Below, piece after piece: positions 22,690 through 35,989 of a DNA stretch of 64,000 nt. Position numbers and translations under genes: made by a program. The notes beneath the pieces were generated by a model, which worked only from the letters and a program-made list of their open reading frames with translations, did not search any database and was not told where the DNA came from. The DNA is from Dermatemys mawii (Eukaryota; Chordata; Testudines; Dermatemydidae): positions 15,411,790 through 15,475,789 of the forward strand of contig ML677351.1 in the NCBI GenBank assembly GCA_007922305.1. The letters run 5' to 3'. Within the stretch, counting starts at the first letter, position 1. Each line of letters starts with the position of its first letter.

Positions 22690-24520
22690 CTGTACACCTT
22701 TGCAATCATAAAAACATTTTTTTGGACAACTGTTAAACTTCAAGCTATAAGTCAATTCTTCATTGGTGACATATTGTGAGACTTCTAGAGTCCATTTTTC
22801 CTTTATTGGCACCTTTTCTGATTTACACTGTCTTGTGATGCACACAATTTCACAAGAAAAAAAGACTATGCAGTAATTTGTTTATGAGAAGTAGACTAGA
22901 GAAAGTGAATAAATACAGAATTAATTTGGAAAGTAGATAAATAATATGGGATGATTCAAACAGGAAATGGTGCCAATACAGTCCGTGGGTCGGAGACCAT
23001 GATGGGGGAAGTTTCAGGGCCCAGGCTCTAGCCCATTTCCAAACTATTGTTAGCCCTGTAACCATGACTCCCGCAAACCCAAGTCCATTGATCCAGGCTC
23101 TGAGACTGGCTGCTGCAGGGTTTTGGGTTTTTTTTTCAGTATAGATGTACACCTTTTTACCGCATCAGGGCTGATTCTGGTCCCCACTCCAGTAGTGAAA
23201 AGCAGCAGGAAAACCACCTAAATTGGTTATTAGAGGATTTACTTCCTTGCATAAGGTAATCTCCAGGTAGTGAAGGGCTAGGACCCAATGGATTCTTTAC
23301 TATATCCCTCTCTTTTATCTGAAGTAGAGGGTTTGGCTGGGGAGCCACCACACCCAGCTGGTTTCTGTTACTGGAACAAATACTTGGGACAGTAGGTAGT
23401 CAAATGTAAGAAAGAACAGCTTTCAGGTCACTTTTGTCTCCTCTGATCATGTAGAGTATCCACAGAATTCATTATTTCCTACTCAAAAATACACAGGCTG
23501 GTTTCAGTCTTTTAAGTCTTTTGTCCAGCAGTGGTGAAATTTAATTTATACAATATACTCTCTGTTAATGGGATATTCTTAACTATATTAAATATGATGC
23601 AACAATTTTAATTTTCTCTTCTTTGGTTGTATTGCTATCCTAATTAAAGTTTTCTGGAAATAAAAAGCAGTTTGTAGCCATTTCTCTCCCAGGGCATATA
23701 ATACCTCTCTGAATCCACTTCTCTCCTTGCTAGTCTCAGAATTCATGTCTGGCAAGATAGAGGACTTAAGTATGCTTCTTCCCAGATGAATTTTCCATAC
23801 TTTCCCAGCTTGTGCACGAATGTTTTTCTAGTCCTGAAATCTCAGTTTTGTATTATGACATGTATTCTGACCCTTGAATTTTGACTGAGAGATCTACATA
23901 ATCTAGCCTCTTCCAATTTGTGAGAGTCATTTCCCCTATCACTTTGTTAATCAGGTTGGTTACAAATTAAATCATGTTTTTGTCTTAAGCTTCGTGTGTA
24001 ATCTTTATTGTTAGGCTTGAGCATCATTTTCTGTTTCTCAGGTCTTTTATTTTTTATCAGAATACTGTAATCACTTGAAAATCTCTTCAGGCAGATACTT
24101 TAAAAGTCAACTACAGAGAGAATGATTCTTCAGTCTCTGCAATTCTTGCAGTAAATATTTCAATTGAGATGCTGAAGTTTTAATAGGTAGCAGTAATTTT
24201 TGCTGGCACTGTAGGCTTCCTGTATGAATTTCTTTTAGGAGTAGATGACTTACTGAAAAGTTCTCTATACTTCTCCAGCCACTACTAACTTTTGTGGTTT
24301 GATGATGAGCAAGTGCCCTTGCTGAAGTCTAGAACTTTCTCTTGGAGACAGTTTCCCTCCTCCTTTCTTTCTTTGGTAAATTTTCTAGTCCTCCTGTAGT
24401 ATACAGGGAATAGGGTAGTGTCCCTTTTAATAGACTCTGACCCATTTAGTGGTGCTCATTGTTTTAGAAACTAGCAGTAAAATACACAACTATGCCTTAG
24501 ATCTTTGTACTAATTTAGTA
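22690..24520. other. Intron, no recognised feature
   Basis: AT-rich sequence. Short open frames at 22,850-23,351 have no family resemblance. Confidence 0.5.
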
Positions 24521-24790
24521 AGACTACATCTGCACTACAGGCTAGGGCCATAATTTCCAGTTTTTGTACACATACTTGCTCTAGCTTGATGAGAGGTTGC
24601 AAGAGTATGAATGGTGTAGTGGTGGTAACACAGGCAAATATGGCACAGCATTCCCATGCTGTGTACAAACCTGCCTTAGCCACTGTGGCTACACTACTAT
24701 GAATACTTGCTCTAGCTCTCATCAAGCTAGCATAAGTATGTGTATGTGAGCTGTAAATCACACCCCTACCTCATAGTGTAGAGGTAGCCT
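24521..24790. mobile_element. MITE with about 40-bp terminal inverted repeats (270 bp)
   Basis: The left end AGACTACATCTGCACTAC, then 'ggccataatttccag', mirrors the reverse complement of the right end AGGCTACCTCTACACTAT, then 'gtgatttacag'. Subterminal 'acttgctctagcttgat' and its inverted partner 'atcaagctagcataagtat' extend the symmetry, so nearly the whole element folds back. It has no coding capacity. Confidence 0.65.
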
Positions 24791-25127
24791 AAATATGGCT
24801 ACTTCTGGCTCAACTGTACTTGTGTGGTTCCTTCATGTTGTTGTTCTGCAAAGAACAAAAGACAACACGTCCTGACTTCAAAGGAAAAATATGGGTTGCT
24901 ATTTAAGATTTAAGTAAAATTGACTATATTGAAACCACTAGTATGTCTCTTTGCTCTGACACTCTTCACGGTCCCACAATTGCTTTGTTAATATATGCTG
25001 GCCACCTGAATTTCTTCCAAAAAAAGGCCCCCACCTCTGTGCTGGACATTCAGTTGCTAAGGAGGACAGTATTTATGAAGATTCTGCCTTAAAACTATAA
25101 AAAGTTAAGAGGACCAAGAAATTAAGG

Positions 25128-25215
25128 GTCAGATCTTACAAATTGGAGCAAGTCAGCATTGTTCTATTGACATCAATGAGGCAAGACTGATTTCCACTAG
25201 CTGAAGATCCGGGCC
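25128..25215. repeat. Short ancient repeat ('tcaatgag/gatccgg' family)
   Basis: 'gggtcagatcttacaaattgg ... ttgacatcaatgaggc ... agatccgggcct' resembles a diverged palindromic family seen again near 33,915, 45,460 and 58,295. The family name is unknown to me. Confidence 0.4.
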
Positions 25216-25274
25216 TAAGGTTTGAAAATTGTGTATGAGTACATTCACTTCCGTAAACAGACACCTACTAACAG

Positions 25275-26020
25275 CCAGTGTGCAAGTAAAAATATTTTCT
25301 TGCCAGTACGCTGCACTCATGGGAGGGACATAAAGAGGGGGGCACGTGACCTCCCCAAGTGACCCCCCATGTGACTTCTCCATGTCCTGCCCCTAGCCTG
25401 GGACCCCCAGCACTTTCCCTGTCCCCTCCCCATGATCCATATCCATCCCATGTTACCTGCAGTGGGGAGGGGAAGCTCTGTCCGCCTCCCGCTGCGCCAG
25501 AGGCATCTGCTGTACAGACCCCAGGCAGGAGGACTTGGGAGACGTAGTTGTGTGGAATGGCCAGGGGCCGGGCTGGGGGTGGTTCAGCAGCCACACTGGA
25601 GGAGCTGCTGGCATGGGGCTGCTTGGTGGCCCCACATTCTGCTCTCTTCCCTGTTGTGGTTCCTGGGAGAGCTCTGTGGTTCAGGGCTCTCCCGGGAACT
25701 GCAGCAAGGAAAGGAACTGAACCCTCAGCCCAGCCTCTGCCCTTCCACAGAGCTGCGTCTCCTCTGTCTGTACAGCGGCCCCACTGGAGGACAGAGCTGG
25801 GGGCAGTACAGCTGCCGGAGGAGTTGCCCACGTTCTGCTCCTTTCCAGTAAGGCTGCTGTACAGACAGAAAAGATGGAGAAGACACACCTCCATGGAAGG
25901 GCTAGAGGCGAGGCTGCAGGCAGGCTCCCCCTCTGTTTTTCTGGTACACTGGTACCAGCTATAAATATCTTATTGATACAGCGTACCAGACCATACCACC
26001 GTACTTGCGCCACTGCTAAC
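25275..26020. repeat. GC-rich turtle interspersed repeat
   Basis: The left edge 'atattttcttgccagtacgc' and the reverse complement of the right edge, 'tggtctggtacgctgtatca' with 'atatttatagctggtaccag', are related and inverted. Between them is about 600 bp of GC-rich sequence, itself partly palindromic ('gctctcccgggaactgcagc'). The long open frames on both strands are by-products of the GC content. The class is not resolved; a DNA transposon is plausible. Confidence 0.5.
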
Positions 26021-26054
26021 AACCTGAGTGTAGAATTGCAATCACAAACTTCTG

Positions 26055-26240
26055 AGAGCTAATCTTGATGCTGACACTGATTTCCTTGTGTGGCCTTGAG
26101 CAAGTCACTTCACCACCTTGCATCAATTAACCTATTTGTAAATAGTTATCTACCTGCTGGATGTCTTTGTGAAATTTAACATCTACAAAGTATTTCAGAA
26201 ATAGAAAGTGATATGAGTGCGAAGTATTTATTAATAACAT
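26055..26240 (+). repeat. MIR SINE
   Basis: 'tgtggccttgagcaagtcac', 'ttcaccaccttgcatcaatt', 'aacctatttgtaaatagtta' and 'gtctttgtgaaatttaac' follow the MIR core and its 3' part in plus orientation. Confidence 0.7.
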
Positions 26241-26244
26241 GCTG

Positions 26245-27304
26245 CTTAAGATGCACATCAGGATGAATATTGCAAATATCCTTACTCCAAACTATAAGTT
26301 ACACTATGGGCAGAATCCTAATATTACTGTGTTGCATCACATAGGGATGGTAAAGGGTGGGGTGGAAGTGGAGTAGCGCCTTGCACTGCACAATAAATCA
26401 GTTATCCCACTGTCATAGCCCAGAATATATCAGGGCAGATGGATGGGTGAAGGAAATGCATTGTAGGAACACCTTCCTGCTATTTTCATGCACCATCTAT
26501 TAGAACCAATAGCACTCCTCTGCAAACATATTGAAGGAATGGCCATTCCCTCTGGCAAAATATGGTCCCTGGTGTACCACTGGGCCTGGTAATGGGGCTC
26601 CTGTTCTAGAGTTAGAGTGGTGGGTTAATCCATACCACTATTCAATTAAATAATTTACATTTTAAATGTTTCCAGTACAGTTGAAAAATGGAGGCAATAA
26701 TCTGCATTAAAAAATAAAATGCACATCATATAAATATTGATGACCAAAACAGACCAGACCCAAAAGAAACAAATATTTAAAACTGCTTCTTTAAAATAAT
26801 GTAAAAGCAGGTAAATAAACTTGCATTTTAACATTCCAAGGGCTTAAGTAAATTTATTCCCCCTCTGCCCCCCAAAATTTTTTGCATCTCATGAGATACA
26901 TAAGTTACAAAAGTTCCTACTGCTTTCTACCACTGTCAGCATGGCACAGAGAACACAGCTTCTGTAAGAATCAGTGAGCTGGATTCTATTTCTCATCAAC
27001 AGAATTATTTCCAAATTCCAATCACCAACACCTGTGTACACCCCACCCCCAACCCTGCAGCATTTGGATTACACAGGTGCCACTGGAAGCATCATTTAAA
27101 GGCACTAAATTGCACAGGTGTAACTGAGACTCTAAATTGGCTTGCAGAATCGTTGTTGTTGATTATGTGGGAGAAGGAAAGAACTCAGCTTGACTGAGCC
27201 CCGGATGAGTTTTTCAGGCTGGCAGTTTGAAAAACTGTTTGTTTTTTTAAAACTTGTAAACAAAGTACAATAATCATGGAAGCCCAATAGGGCACATTTA
27301 GAAT
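26245..27304. other. Intron, no recognised feature
   Basis: AT-rich sequence without recognised repeats or coding pattern. Confidence 0.5.
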
Positions 27305-28690
27305 CATTGTTAAAAGAAAAGCATTTCCAGAGTTCACAGATTCTAAGGCCAGAAGGTACCACTCTGATCATCTAGTCTGACCTCCTGTATAGCGTGGACC
27401 ATAGAACTTTTGCAAAATAATTCCTAGAGCATATCTTTTAGAAAAACATGCACTCTTGATTTAAAAATTATCAGTGATGGAGAAACCACCATGATCCTTG
27501 ATAAATTGTTCCAGTGGTTAATTACTCTCACTGTTAAAAATGTATGCCTTATTTCCAGTCTATATTTGTCCAGCTTCAGCTTCCAGTATTGGATCATGCT
27601 CTAGCTTTCTCCGATAGAACTGAAGAGCCTGTTATAAATATTTGTTCCCCATTTAGGTACTCATAATCTATAATCGAGGCACCCCTTAACCTTCTCTTTG
27701 TTAAATTAAATAGATCGAACCCCCTGAGTCTATCACTATACGGCATGCTTTTTAATCCCTTAATCATTCTTCTGGTGCTACTCTGATCCTCTTCAATTTA
27801 TCAACTTCCTTTTTGAATTGTGGGCACCATAACGGGACACAGTATTCCAGCAGTGGTCACACCAGTGCCAAATACAGGGTAAAATGACCCTCTGACCCTC
27901 AAGACTCTCTAGTTTATGCAGCCCAGAATCGCACCTGCTTTTTTGGCAACAGCATCACACTGGAAGCTCATGTTCAGCTGATTATCCATCATGATCCCAA
28001 AATCTTTTTCAGAGTCACTGCTTCCCAGGACAGAGTCCCTCATTCTGTAGGCGTGGTCTACATTCTCTGTTTCCACATGTATACATTTAGCTGTATTAAA
28101 ACACATATTGTTTGCTTGCGCATAGTTTACCAAGCTATCTAGATCGCTCTACATCAGGGACCTATCCTCTTCATTGTTTACCACTCCTTCAATTTTTATG
28201 TCCTCTTCAAACTTTATCAGTGATGATTTTATGTTCTCTTCCAGGTCATTGATAAAGATGATAAGTAGCATAGGGTTAAGCACCAGTCCCTGAGGAACCC
28301 CACTGGAAATGGATAAGTCCTCATTTACAGTTACATTTTGAGACCTATCAACTAGCCAGTTTTTAATCCATTTAAAGTGTCATGTTTATTTTATATTGGT
28401 CTGTTTTTTTAATTAGAATGTCATGCGGTACCATGAAGCTTTACAGAAATTTAAGGATATTACGTCAACAACCAAAATTGTCATCTCATCAGAAAAAGAT
28501 ATCAAATTAGTTTGACAGGATCTATTTTCCATAAACCCATGTTGATTTGCATTAATTAGATTACCCTCCATCAGTTCATTATTAATCAAGTCCTTTAACT
28601 GTTGCTCTATTATCTGGTCTGGGATTGATGTCAGGCTGACATGAAAATAATTACCCAGGTCATCCCATCTACCCTTTTCAGTGGGCTCAG
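27305..28690 (-). mobile_element. CR1 LINE, 5'-truncated, dead (about 1.4 kb)
   Basis: On the minus strand the reverse transcriptase of a CR1 retrotransposon is readable in pieces: DDLGNY..VSLTSIP near 28,620-28,680, NQHGFMENRSCQTNL near 28,510-28,560, and the later block LGSSDSEKDFGIMMDNQLNM..KKAGAILGCI near 27,910-28,040. The catalytic stretch between them is disrupted, and stops and frameshifts occur. The 3' tail at 27,310-27,410 has the familiar 'ggccagaaggtaccactctgatcatctag' phrase in split form. Confidence 0.9.
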
Positions 28691-28699
28691 TCAGACCAA

Positions 28700-30314
28700 C
28701 CCTGAACACTTGTGAAATTCCCACTTTAACAAGCATGCTTTCTGGGAGCTTACTACAGAACTTTAACCCCTTTGGTGTCCTATGGACTTCCAATGAAGGA
28801 TCATCAAAGTGACAAAATTTTTTCACAAACCATAGCAGGTGCTGTGTGAATATTCGTTCTTCCTGAATGCACACAATGTGTGACCCTCAAGGGTTTAAAC
28901 ATATTTCTTTCTATCATTCATTAGACAATTTTGAGTAACCAAATTAAATCACACATTTCTTTACACCCCTTCAAGGAAGCAATGACAATAAAAATAATAC
29001 TTCTTGCATTTGTTTCAATACTCTGTTGTGGAGAATTGTATTAAGAAAGACATCCCACTCATCCTGGCATTCAGCTAAACCTCTTTCTTTAAATACTAAT
29101 TTATTTTTTATGTTATCTGTTTATTTGATTTGTATCAAGCCTTGCTTCCTGTTAAATGGGACTGAAAAGAACAAATCAGACTCTGGGAAAGACACAGCCA
29201 AGGACTGCCTAATATAGTATATCGTGACCCCTAGAGAGGGATGTTTCTCTCTGGGGAAATTCACATCTCCACAGAGGCCAGCAAAAGCCTATGAATTATG
29301 TTCCATTTAAGCCCTCAAAATATCATTTTAATGGGACTTAAATGATGCAGAGGCTTTGGCTGCCCTTCCTCACCAGATTGAATTTCACTCCTCAGAATAT
29401 GGGTCAGTCTCTGCTGTTGAAGAAGTCAGTCAGCTTTGCAGAGTTCTTGTGAATGAGTAGTTACCATGGCTCCTTGCAATATGGTCAGATCTTTTCTGAG
29501 TGGCACAGAGATACAAGCTCAGTTTGCCCAATTTCAACAGCACAGATTCAAAAGTTGAACTCACTCTAACTTAATTCAATTCTGGCGCAGCAGTGGTCAT
29601 AAGTGAAGTGACCCCAAGCACAACCTTTATGCATTAGTACGAAGGGTTATACTGCTTCTTTTATTCTATTAAAGAAGCACTGTTTGTGGTTCCATACTTA
29701 AGGATGAGTTGTCTTTTGCACTTATAACAAAGTTGAAATCACTCTGTATGAAGAATATAGTTATCTTCTCCAAAATTAAAGCACTTACTCTTGAGTATTG
29801 AATTAATTTTCTGAAGATTTACAAGTAAATTGGTTGATTAGTTTGAATTAAAATTAATTTAAAAATGGGTCCTTAAAAAGATTACCATAGTGAGTCAAAT
29901 GTTTCTGCTGAAGGATCTTAATAATAGAACAACACAAATGCTTCAAACTTCCCTTGCCACTAAAACTCACTGTAAGCCTGCGGATAGGCTTCACTTGATG
30001 AATTCCCAGTAGAACTTCCCTATATCAAAAGGGTTGTTATCTACCATTTTTCTCAGTGGAATTAGAGTAATAACTTGCTCACACTGAGATAATTTTCAGA
30101 AAAGCAGCTATCTCCCTATGTTTTCAATAAGACTGAGCCCAGAAACTTCTCAACAAAGACGGTTGCTGGGGCTTCACTCACTGGAAACAATGAGAGGCAA
30201 TGACCATTTTGAAATAGGACGCCTGAAGTAACAGCAGATATGGCAGAGAAAAATGGGAGATGGCAGCTATTTTGAAAGAGGCAGACTCCAAGAAATTAAT
30301 GAAGAAAATTTTAT
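28700..30314. other. Intron with one undescribed repeat pair member
   Basis: AT-rich. The segment at about 29,740-29,970 resembles 14,090-14,310 (for example 'gcacttactctt', 'aattttctga', 'atttacaagtaaatt'). The rest was not recognised. Confidence 0.5.
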
Positions 30315-30319
30315 GCAGC

Positions 30320-31099
30320 AGTCAGGATTGCCTCCCCACTCTGAACTCTAGGGTACAGATGTGGGGACCCGCATGAAAAAAGAAATAACCCCCTCAAGCT
30401 TATTTTACCACCTTGGGTTAAAATGTTTTTCCCCAGAACACAACTTCTCTGTATCTGCACCTGGTATGCTGCCACCACCAAACTAGGTCTAGGGTAGTTT
30501 GGGACCCTTCTTTCCCTTTCCACTAACCCCCCAAACTTCTTCCTTCCCTGGAAAGCTTGAGACAATAAAAAAACCAAACCTCGCCTGATCCTGCGAGACG
30601 TGCCCGATCCAAATCCAGGATCTTAAACAATGGAAAACAAGCAGTCACCTTCTTAAAAGAAAGATTTTAATAAAAGAAAAAAAGAAAGGAATATATCCCT
30701 TATAACCATCAATAGAACAGCATCTACCATAATCAACAAAAGGATTCAGAAACCAAACCTCTCCCCCAAGGCAACTTTCTCCCACAGTTGATATCTCTGC
30801 TGAAGCTTACAATATCAAGAACCCAGCCAACACTCACTGCTGAGAACCCTCCAAGTGATAAAAAGAAGGTAAACTTACTGACTACAGTACTTGATAGAAT
30901 CTTATAGTTACAGTGAAAGACATAGCTGTGTTCATCCCATAGCCGAGGTGAACAGAGAGAGACCCAGAGAGAAACTGAAACTTAAAATCCTTTGTCTCCT
31001 GAGGAATTTCTCATTGGTCAGTTGTCCACCTCTCAGGTTACCTTTAGCTTAACCCCTAACAGGTAAACAATAATTCTAGGCTACTTCACACTTATGACA
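30320..31099 (-). mobile_element. Solo LTR, retroviral type, copy 2 (about 780 bp)
   Basis: Same family as 21,893-22,686: the plus-strand left edge 'gtcaggattgcctccccact' and 'ctgaactctagggtacagat' is nearly identical to copy 1, and the right edge 'ctaacaggtaaacaataatt', then 'ctaggctacttcacacttat', matches its start. A GCAGC/AGCAG direct repeat lies at both edges (30,315-30,321 and 31,100-31,105), consistent with a 5-bp duplication. The middle is diverged, suggesting a different subfamily. Confidence 0.7.
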
Positions 31100-31104
31100 A
31101 GCAG

Positions 31105-34100
31105 CCTCTACTGACAGAAAAAAACCCTCTCTATTATGAAAATTAAGGGCAAAAATGACTAATCCTAAATATTTCTTTTCAAAAGTTAGCCATTGTATCT
31201 GCTCTACAAAAAAGAGAGAATAGAAGAAAGGCAGAAACTAGGGGTGTGAGTGGATCTCTGGAAAGGGAAACGTGGAGTGCAAGAGGAAGGGTGCAATTGG
31301 GAAGTGTATGCAGTGGAATGTGGGCAGATATAGGGAATTTAGGGAATGTGTGTAGGAAAATCTGGGGGACAGGAGGCTTGGTGATATTGGTGTATACACT
31401 GCAGTTGCTTTGTGCTGGGTCTGGCCATGCCAATGCAGCTGTGAACTCAGCTTAAAGGCCCAATATGTTTTGTGCTGCTCCAGAGTGACATAAAGCAGTC
31501 AGAGTATATATATAAAAAGTTGCCAACTCTCCCGATTTCATCTGCAGTCCCATGACAGCTGATGTTTTACTTAAGCTTCGGCTCCTAGAGTCATGTTAAT
31601 ATGTGAGAATCTCAGCTTTCATTTAAAAAAATATGTTTTTAGCCCTCAGGGTTGCAGAGAAAATCTTGAAAACATGTACCCTAGGTTTAGGCAGAGCCAC
31701 AAAAATAAATGGAAATTAGGAGCATAAATACCTTTGTACAAATGGGCTTTATAACCCAGATGACAAAAAAGAATCCTAAATTTATTTTTAAAATATCTGA
31801 TTATTTTAAAGTCAATCACATGATTTTTAGGGACATGACTCATATTTTTTAATGTTTGGGATCAGCAATAATGAAAAAATTACTTAAGGTGGATGCATTG
31901 TATCTTTAAATAATTTGAAATATCACTGTAATATTTTGGGTTTATGTTTACTGTCCATATATGAAATTTCTAATTACAAAAAGGAAATTCTCAGACCAAA
32001 ACTAAAATAAGATGGGTTTAATGTTGAGAGTGCATACCAGCAACGTAGAATAAAATACATTACAGAAATGAGCAAATGACAGAATCAAGCACAACGAACC
32101 CAAGAGGGAACTTTAAATTTCAAAGAAACCCAAACAAATTAAGGTCTCATAATGTTTCAATATTTTCTAAATTTCAGTTTAAACTTAAAAATCTGTATTT
32201 CCTGGGTTTATAACACTTGGTTTTGGGATCATTACAACAGTCATGCAACATAATTTGCCCTAAATTACTGATTTGTTCTCTTATTTCTAGATTTTATACC
32301 AGTAGAACCTGGAATAAACCCAGGCTTAACCTGGTTCTATATATTCAGTATAAATAACTATGGCACTAGAGAACTGTACTAGTTCCCAGGATTAGCAGGT
32401 TAAAGCAAGTGTACACTAAGGGTCACAATTCCCAGGAAGGAAATGTTAGGAGCTATAGAACGTTTGGGTGGAATAATAGTGTTCAATTTCCCTGGTTTGT
32501 TCTGCACAAACAATAATTTGAAAAAAATCATTGGTGACTTGCTTGAAAATAGTTCTACAAGCACTGTGATCACTTACTTTGTAGCTTGTTAAATGTTAGT
32601 GCATGCTGAAGTTCTGGTTGCTGGGAAGACTAGTGTGAAAACATAAATATGATTAAGGCTTTAAACAGCAATAACAACTGTTCTTTTGAATCATCTTCAC
32701 ATTCTTAATGGAACAGTAATTTAAAGTATTGTGTTCCTGTAATGCTGGCTGCCATAAAACAGTCTGTGTACGTTTAGTTGTCTATTAAATAAATATTTTT
32801 CAATCAGCACTTAAACTGTGAAAATAGCTTTAACAAGATACTAAACAAGAGCTTTGAAATGTTAATATATTTACAGTTATGCTTAATATCCAGAGAGCTA
32901 TTCCAAGCATTGTAAACTGTACATTTGGATTTCACAGTCATACATGTAAAATTAAATTAGGTGGGAATAAAATGTTTTAAATTTTACTATCTGATGGTTC
33001 AAGTGATGGATCACGTGCATCAGGAACATCCCTGTAATTCAGGATATCATCTTAAATCTTCAGCTTATTTATTAGGGTTATAGAGAGAACAGATAGCCTC
33101 TTCATAGATAAGGCTGAAAGCAGAATTCCATTATAAACCTTATTTTGATCCATAAGTCACTACAACTTGTAGTAGGAAAAAGTGGGATTTGTTATGAGAT
33201 TTTGTGATCAGTTCAGGCAGAGAAGAATTTATTTTTTGGAGTTTGAAAGTCTGGGATGCATAATTTTAGAAATGACAAGTCCTCCAAAGTAAGCCTGTAA
33301 AACAGGGGGCTGTAAGGTGAAGACTGCAGGGGGGCTGCAGAAGAGTGGACCTAGATGTATAGAATAAGTTTTATATATATTATATAAAAAGCAATATCAC
33401 ATCATTTTGAGCCTAACGCTACAAAACTGAGGTGGTTTTCACTTTAGTAGGTAGATCTGTTTTCCACAGCTGTTTGTTATGTTAGGTAAACTTAACGATG
33501 TGGCCTGTTTTGTTGTCATACTGTTCTGCAGTTACATCTTTCATTATTTACTACTTGTGTAGTTTGCCAGTTCATACTAATGAGAATAAAGAGTGTGGAG
33601 ACAGGCAGATTCAATTCGGAGAGATCAAAAAATGCTGTTGAAAGAGATTCATGGCTTTCATTTAAGAAAGTGTTTGGAGATAGTGAACACTATTGATAAC
33701 AGCCCCAGTAATGTATTCCTCCGAGTCAATTACAAGTATGATTTTTCTGGGCTTAAAACTCTTTAGATTGCTGATTCACCTCTGTAGAGTGGTAGTTTGT
33801 TCTTTGTTTGCATAAAAACGTGGAGTTTAGGGCTAGGCTGTCATTCTACAATTTCCTTAACAATAGTAATAATACCTTGCTCTTATGAATGACTGAAGCT
33901 CAAGTGAGAGCTAAGTGCCAGATTCTAATCTCATTTCCATCAGCATAAATCTGGAATAACTCCTCTGAAATCAGTGATATCAACTGAGGAAACTGAGATG
34001 AAAATATGACCTTATAGTGAATTTTGGTGCTTAAATATTATTTTACCTTCAAAGTACACATGATATAATAGATTTTTAAAATTTCTCTTCCTCCTCCTCA

Positions 34101-34735
34101 GATTAAAGATTGATATTCCAGTCCAGATTTTGTAAACCAGCAGCAGAGCCATGTGTAACTGTTGCCACCAGGAGAGCCATGTGTACTGACTGGCTGCAAC
34201 ATAGTGATTGGCAATACTACCTCTTCTTGTAGAAACTGCTGCTCATTAATGCACATAATGCATATAATGCATCTGTGTTTGTATTTGGAAAATCTTTTAA
34301 CAGCTCCATGCTCAATGAATCCTCTTTCTTGAGCTTCAGGGCCTGGAGGGGTGAAGGGAGAATGCCCTAAGATACATTCTATTTGCTATGGTCCAGACTT
34401 TGGTAACAATGCTTTTGACATAAACAGTGTAAAGAGAAGATTTAAGTAGCCAATAATGTCATCCCTACTCATACTACTTAAGCTACCTGCTGCAGTAATG
34501 AAGATACTTGTAAATAAAATATCTAAACAATCTAAAGCACCATAAAAAACTATATGCTAAAAGAATGATCTAGACTCACCAAAGTGTTACCTTTTTTAAA
34601 GCTAAAACACTCAAAATTCAAAAGTAGATAATTTCTCACTAGACCAATATTAATTTAATACATTTCTGTAGTTTCAGAAATCATATGCATATTCTGTTAC
34701 ATAGTTCTAAAGTAAACACAGAAATTAGTTATTAT
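31105..34735. other. Intron, no recognised gene
   Basis: AT-rich. At 33,915-34,020 'ccagattctaatctcatttc ... ataaatctggaataactcc' is an ancient repeat family known to me from birds and turtles. A short tandem 'cataatgcatataatgcat' lies near 34,250. Nothing else was recognised in these 3.6 kb. Confidence 0.45.
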
Positions 34736-34739
34736 CAGC

Positions 34740-35312
34740 TGTGATACAGCCTGGCCAGAGGGCAGCAGGAGAGTGTTAGAGGGAAGCCTTATTCCCTGTA
34801 GAGGGAAGCAAGTTTACTAGAAGTTGGTTGGAGCACCTGGAGCCAATTAAGGCACCTGAAGCCAATTAGAGTAACTGAAGCCAGGCACATGATAAAACCC
34901 CCCTGTTTCAATCAAACAGTTTGAAAGGAGTGGGAGCAGAGAGCAGTTTGGAGGAAAGCAAAGGAGAGTTTGAAGAAGTGCTGCAGTGAGCTAAGAAGAC
35001 CCAGACCGTAGATAAAGGGACACCTGGCTTGTGCAGAGAGAGGGCAGGAAGCCCCACAAGCTGAAGGGTAGGAGAGGGAAGTAGCTCAGGGGAAAGAATA
35101 GCCAGTTCAAGTAGTTTACTGCTATCCTCAGGGCCCCTGGGCTGAGACCTGGAGAAGAAGGCAGGCCCGGGTCTCTCCCTCTCCACTCCCCTACTCTAGG
35201 ATACTAGTGGGGCAGTTAATACCCTGTTCAGGGGCAAGAAATGGTGCCCTGAATCCCCCACAGGAAGAGAAAGCATGGGACCCATCATAATAGTGCAGGC
35301 AAATTTGCCACA
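34740..35312 (+). mobile_element. Solo LTR, Ty3/Gypsy-type (573 bp)
   Basis: It starts TGTGATACAGCCTGGCCAGA and ends AATTTGCCACA. A 4-bp CAGC lies directly on both sides (34,736-34,739 and 35,313-35,316). The internal phrases 'cacctggagccaattaaggc' and 'gataaaaccccc' are typical of an LTR family widespread in turtles. 'gataaaacc' near 34,890 may be a decayed TATA box. No internal region adjoins it. Confidence 0.7.
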
Positions 35313-35319
35313 CAGCTTA

Positions 35320-35985
35320 TTTATCTATGTTCAAATTTCATTCAGTAGAAACGACCTTGTTAAAATTTGGTAGAAAACTGATACTATATACCAATTAACT
35401 TGCTCATGAGTCCATTCTGGAATCTCAAACAATATATTTGTATCTTAAAATGTGTGTACAATACTCCCAGTGGCATTGTGTGCTCACAAACATAGTTAAA
35501 CTGAATATTTTATAAATTCACATGATCTAATTATGAAAACCCTTTTAATTATTTTTGATATTGCTTCTCCAGAGATCAATATACTGATGATTTATTGGCA
35601 GTGATATAGTATGTTCAAAAAGGAAAATGTAAGCAATAGTACTCTTTGCAAACTGTAATCCCAACCTAAACTTCAATAGTTTAGAACAGATCCCAGATAG
35701 TTTGCATCTAAATTATTCAGTTAGCTGTAACCTGAACTGTACATGTAACAAGAACTGGAAAGACAAATATGAATTGTGAATTGGAAATGACAAGAGTCCA
35801 AGAAAAGAGGATCTAAAGAAAGGAGGCTGTGGGATCAACAGCATCAGAGGATCAAGTAACCGTTAGGAGCTGAGTGAGGAGATACTTCATAAACAAATTA
35901 CACATGAAAAACTTTGCTAAATGAATGCTATTCTTTTGGTATTTTGATGGGGTGAGGGATTACAGGGGTAGTGGTAGCAGCATCA
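35320..35985. other. Intron, no recognised feature
   Basis: AT-rich sequence. The left end of the following hAT relic could lie here but was not identified. Confidence 0.4.
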
Positions 35986-35989
35986 ATTG

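Noticed and set aside
25268..26022. 208-codon minus-strand frame and several plus-strand frames
   Set aside because: All are in a GC-rich interspersed repeat with inverted edges; stops are rare simply because of GC content.
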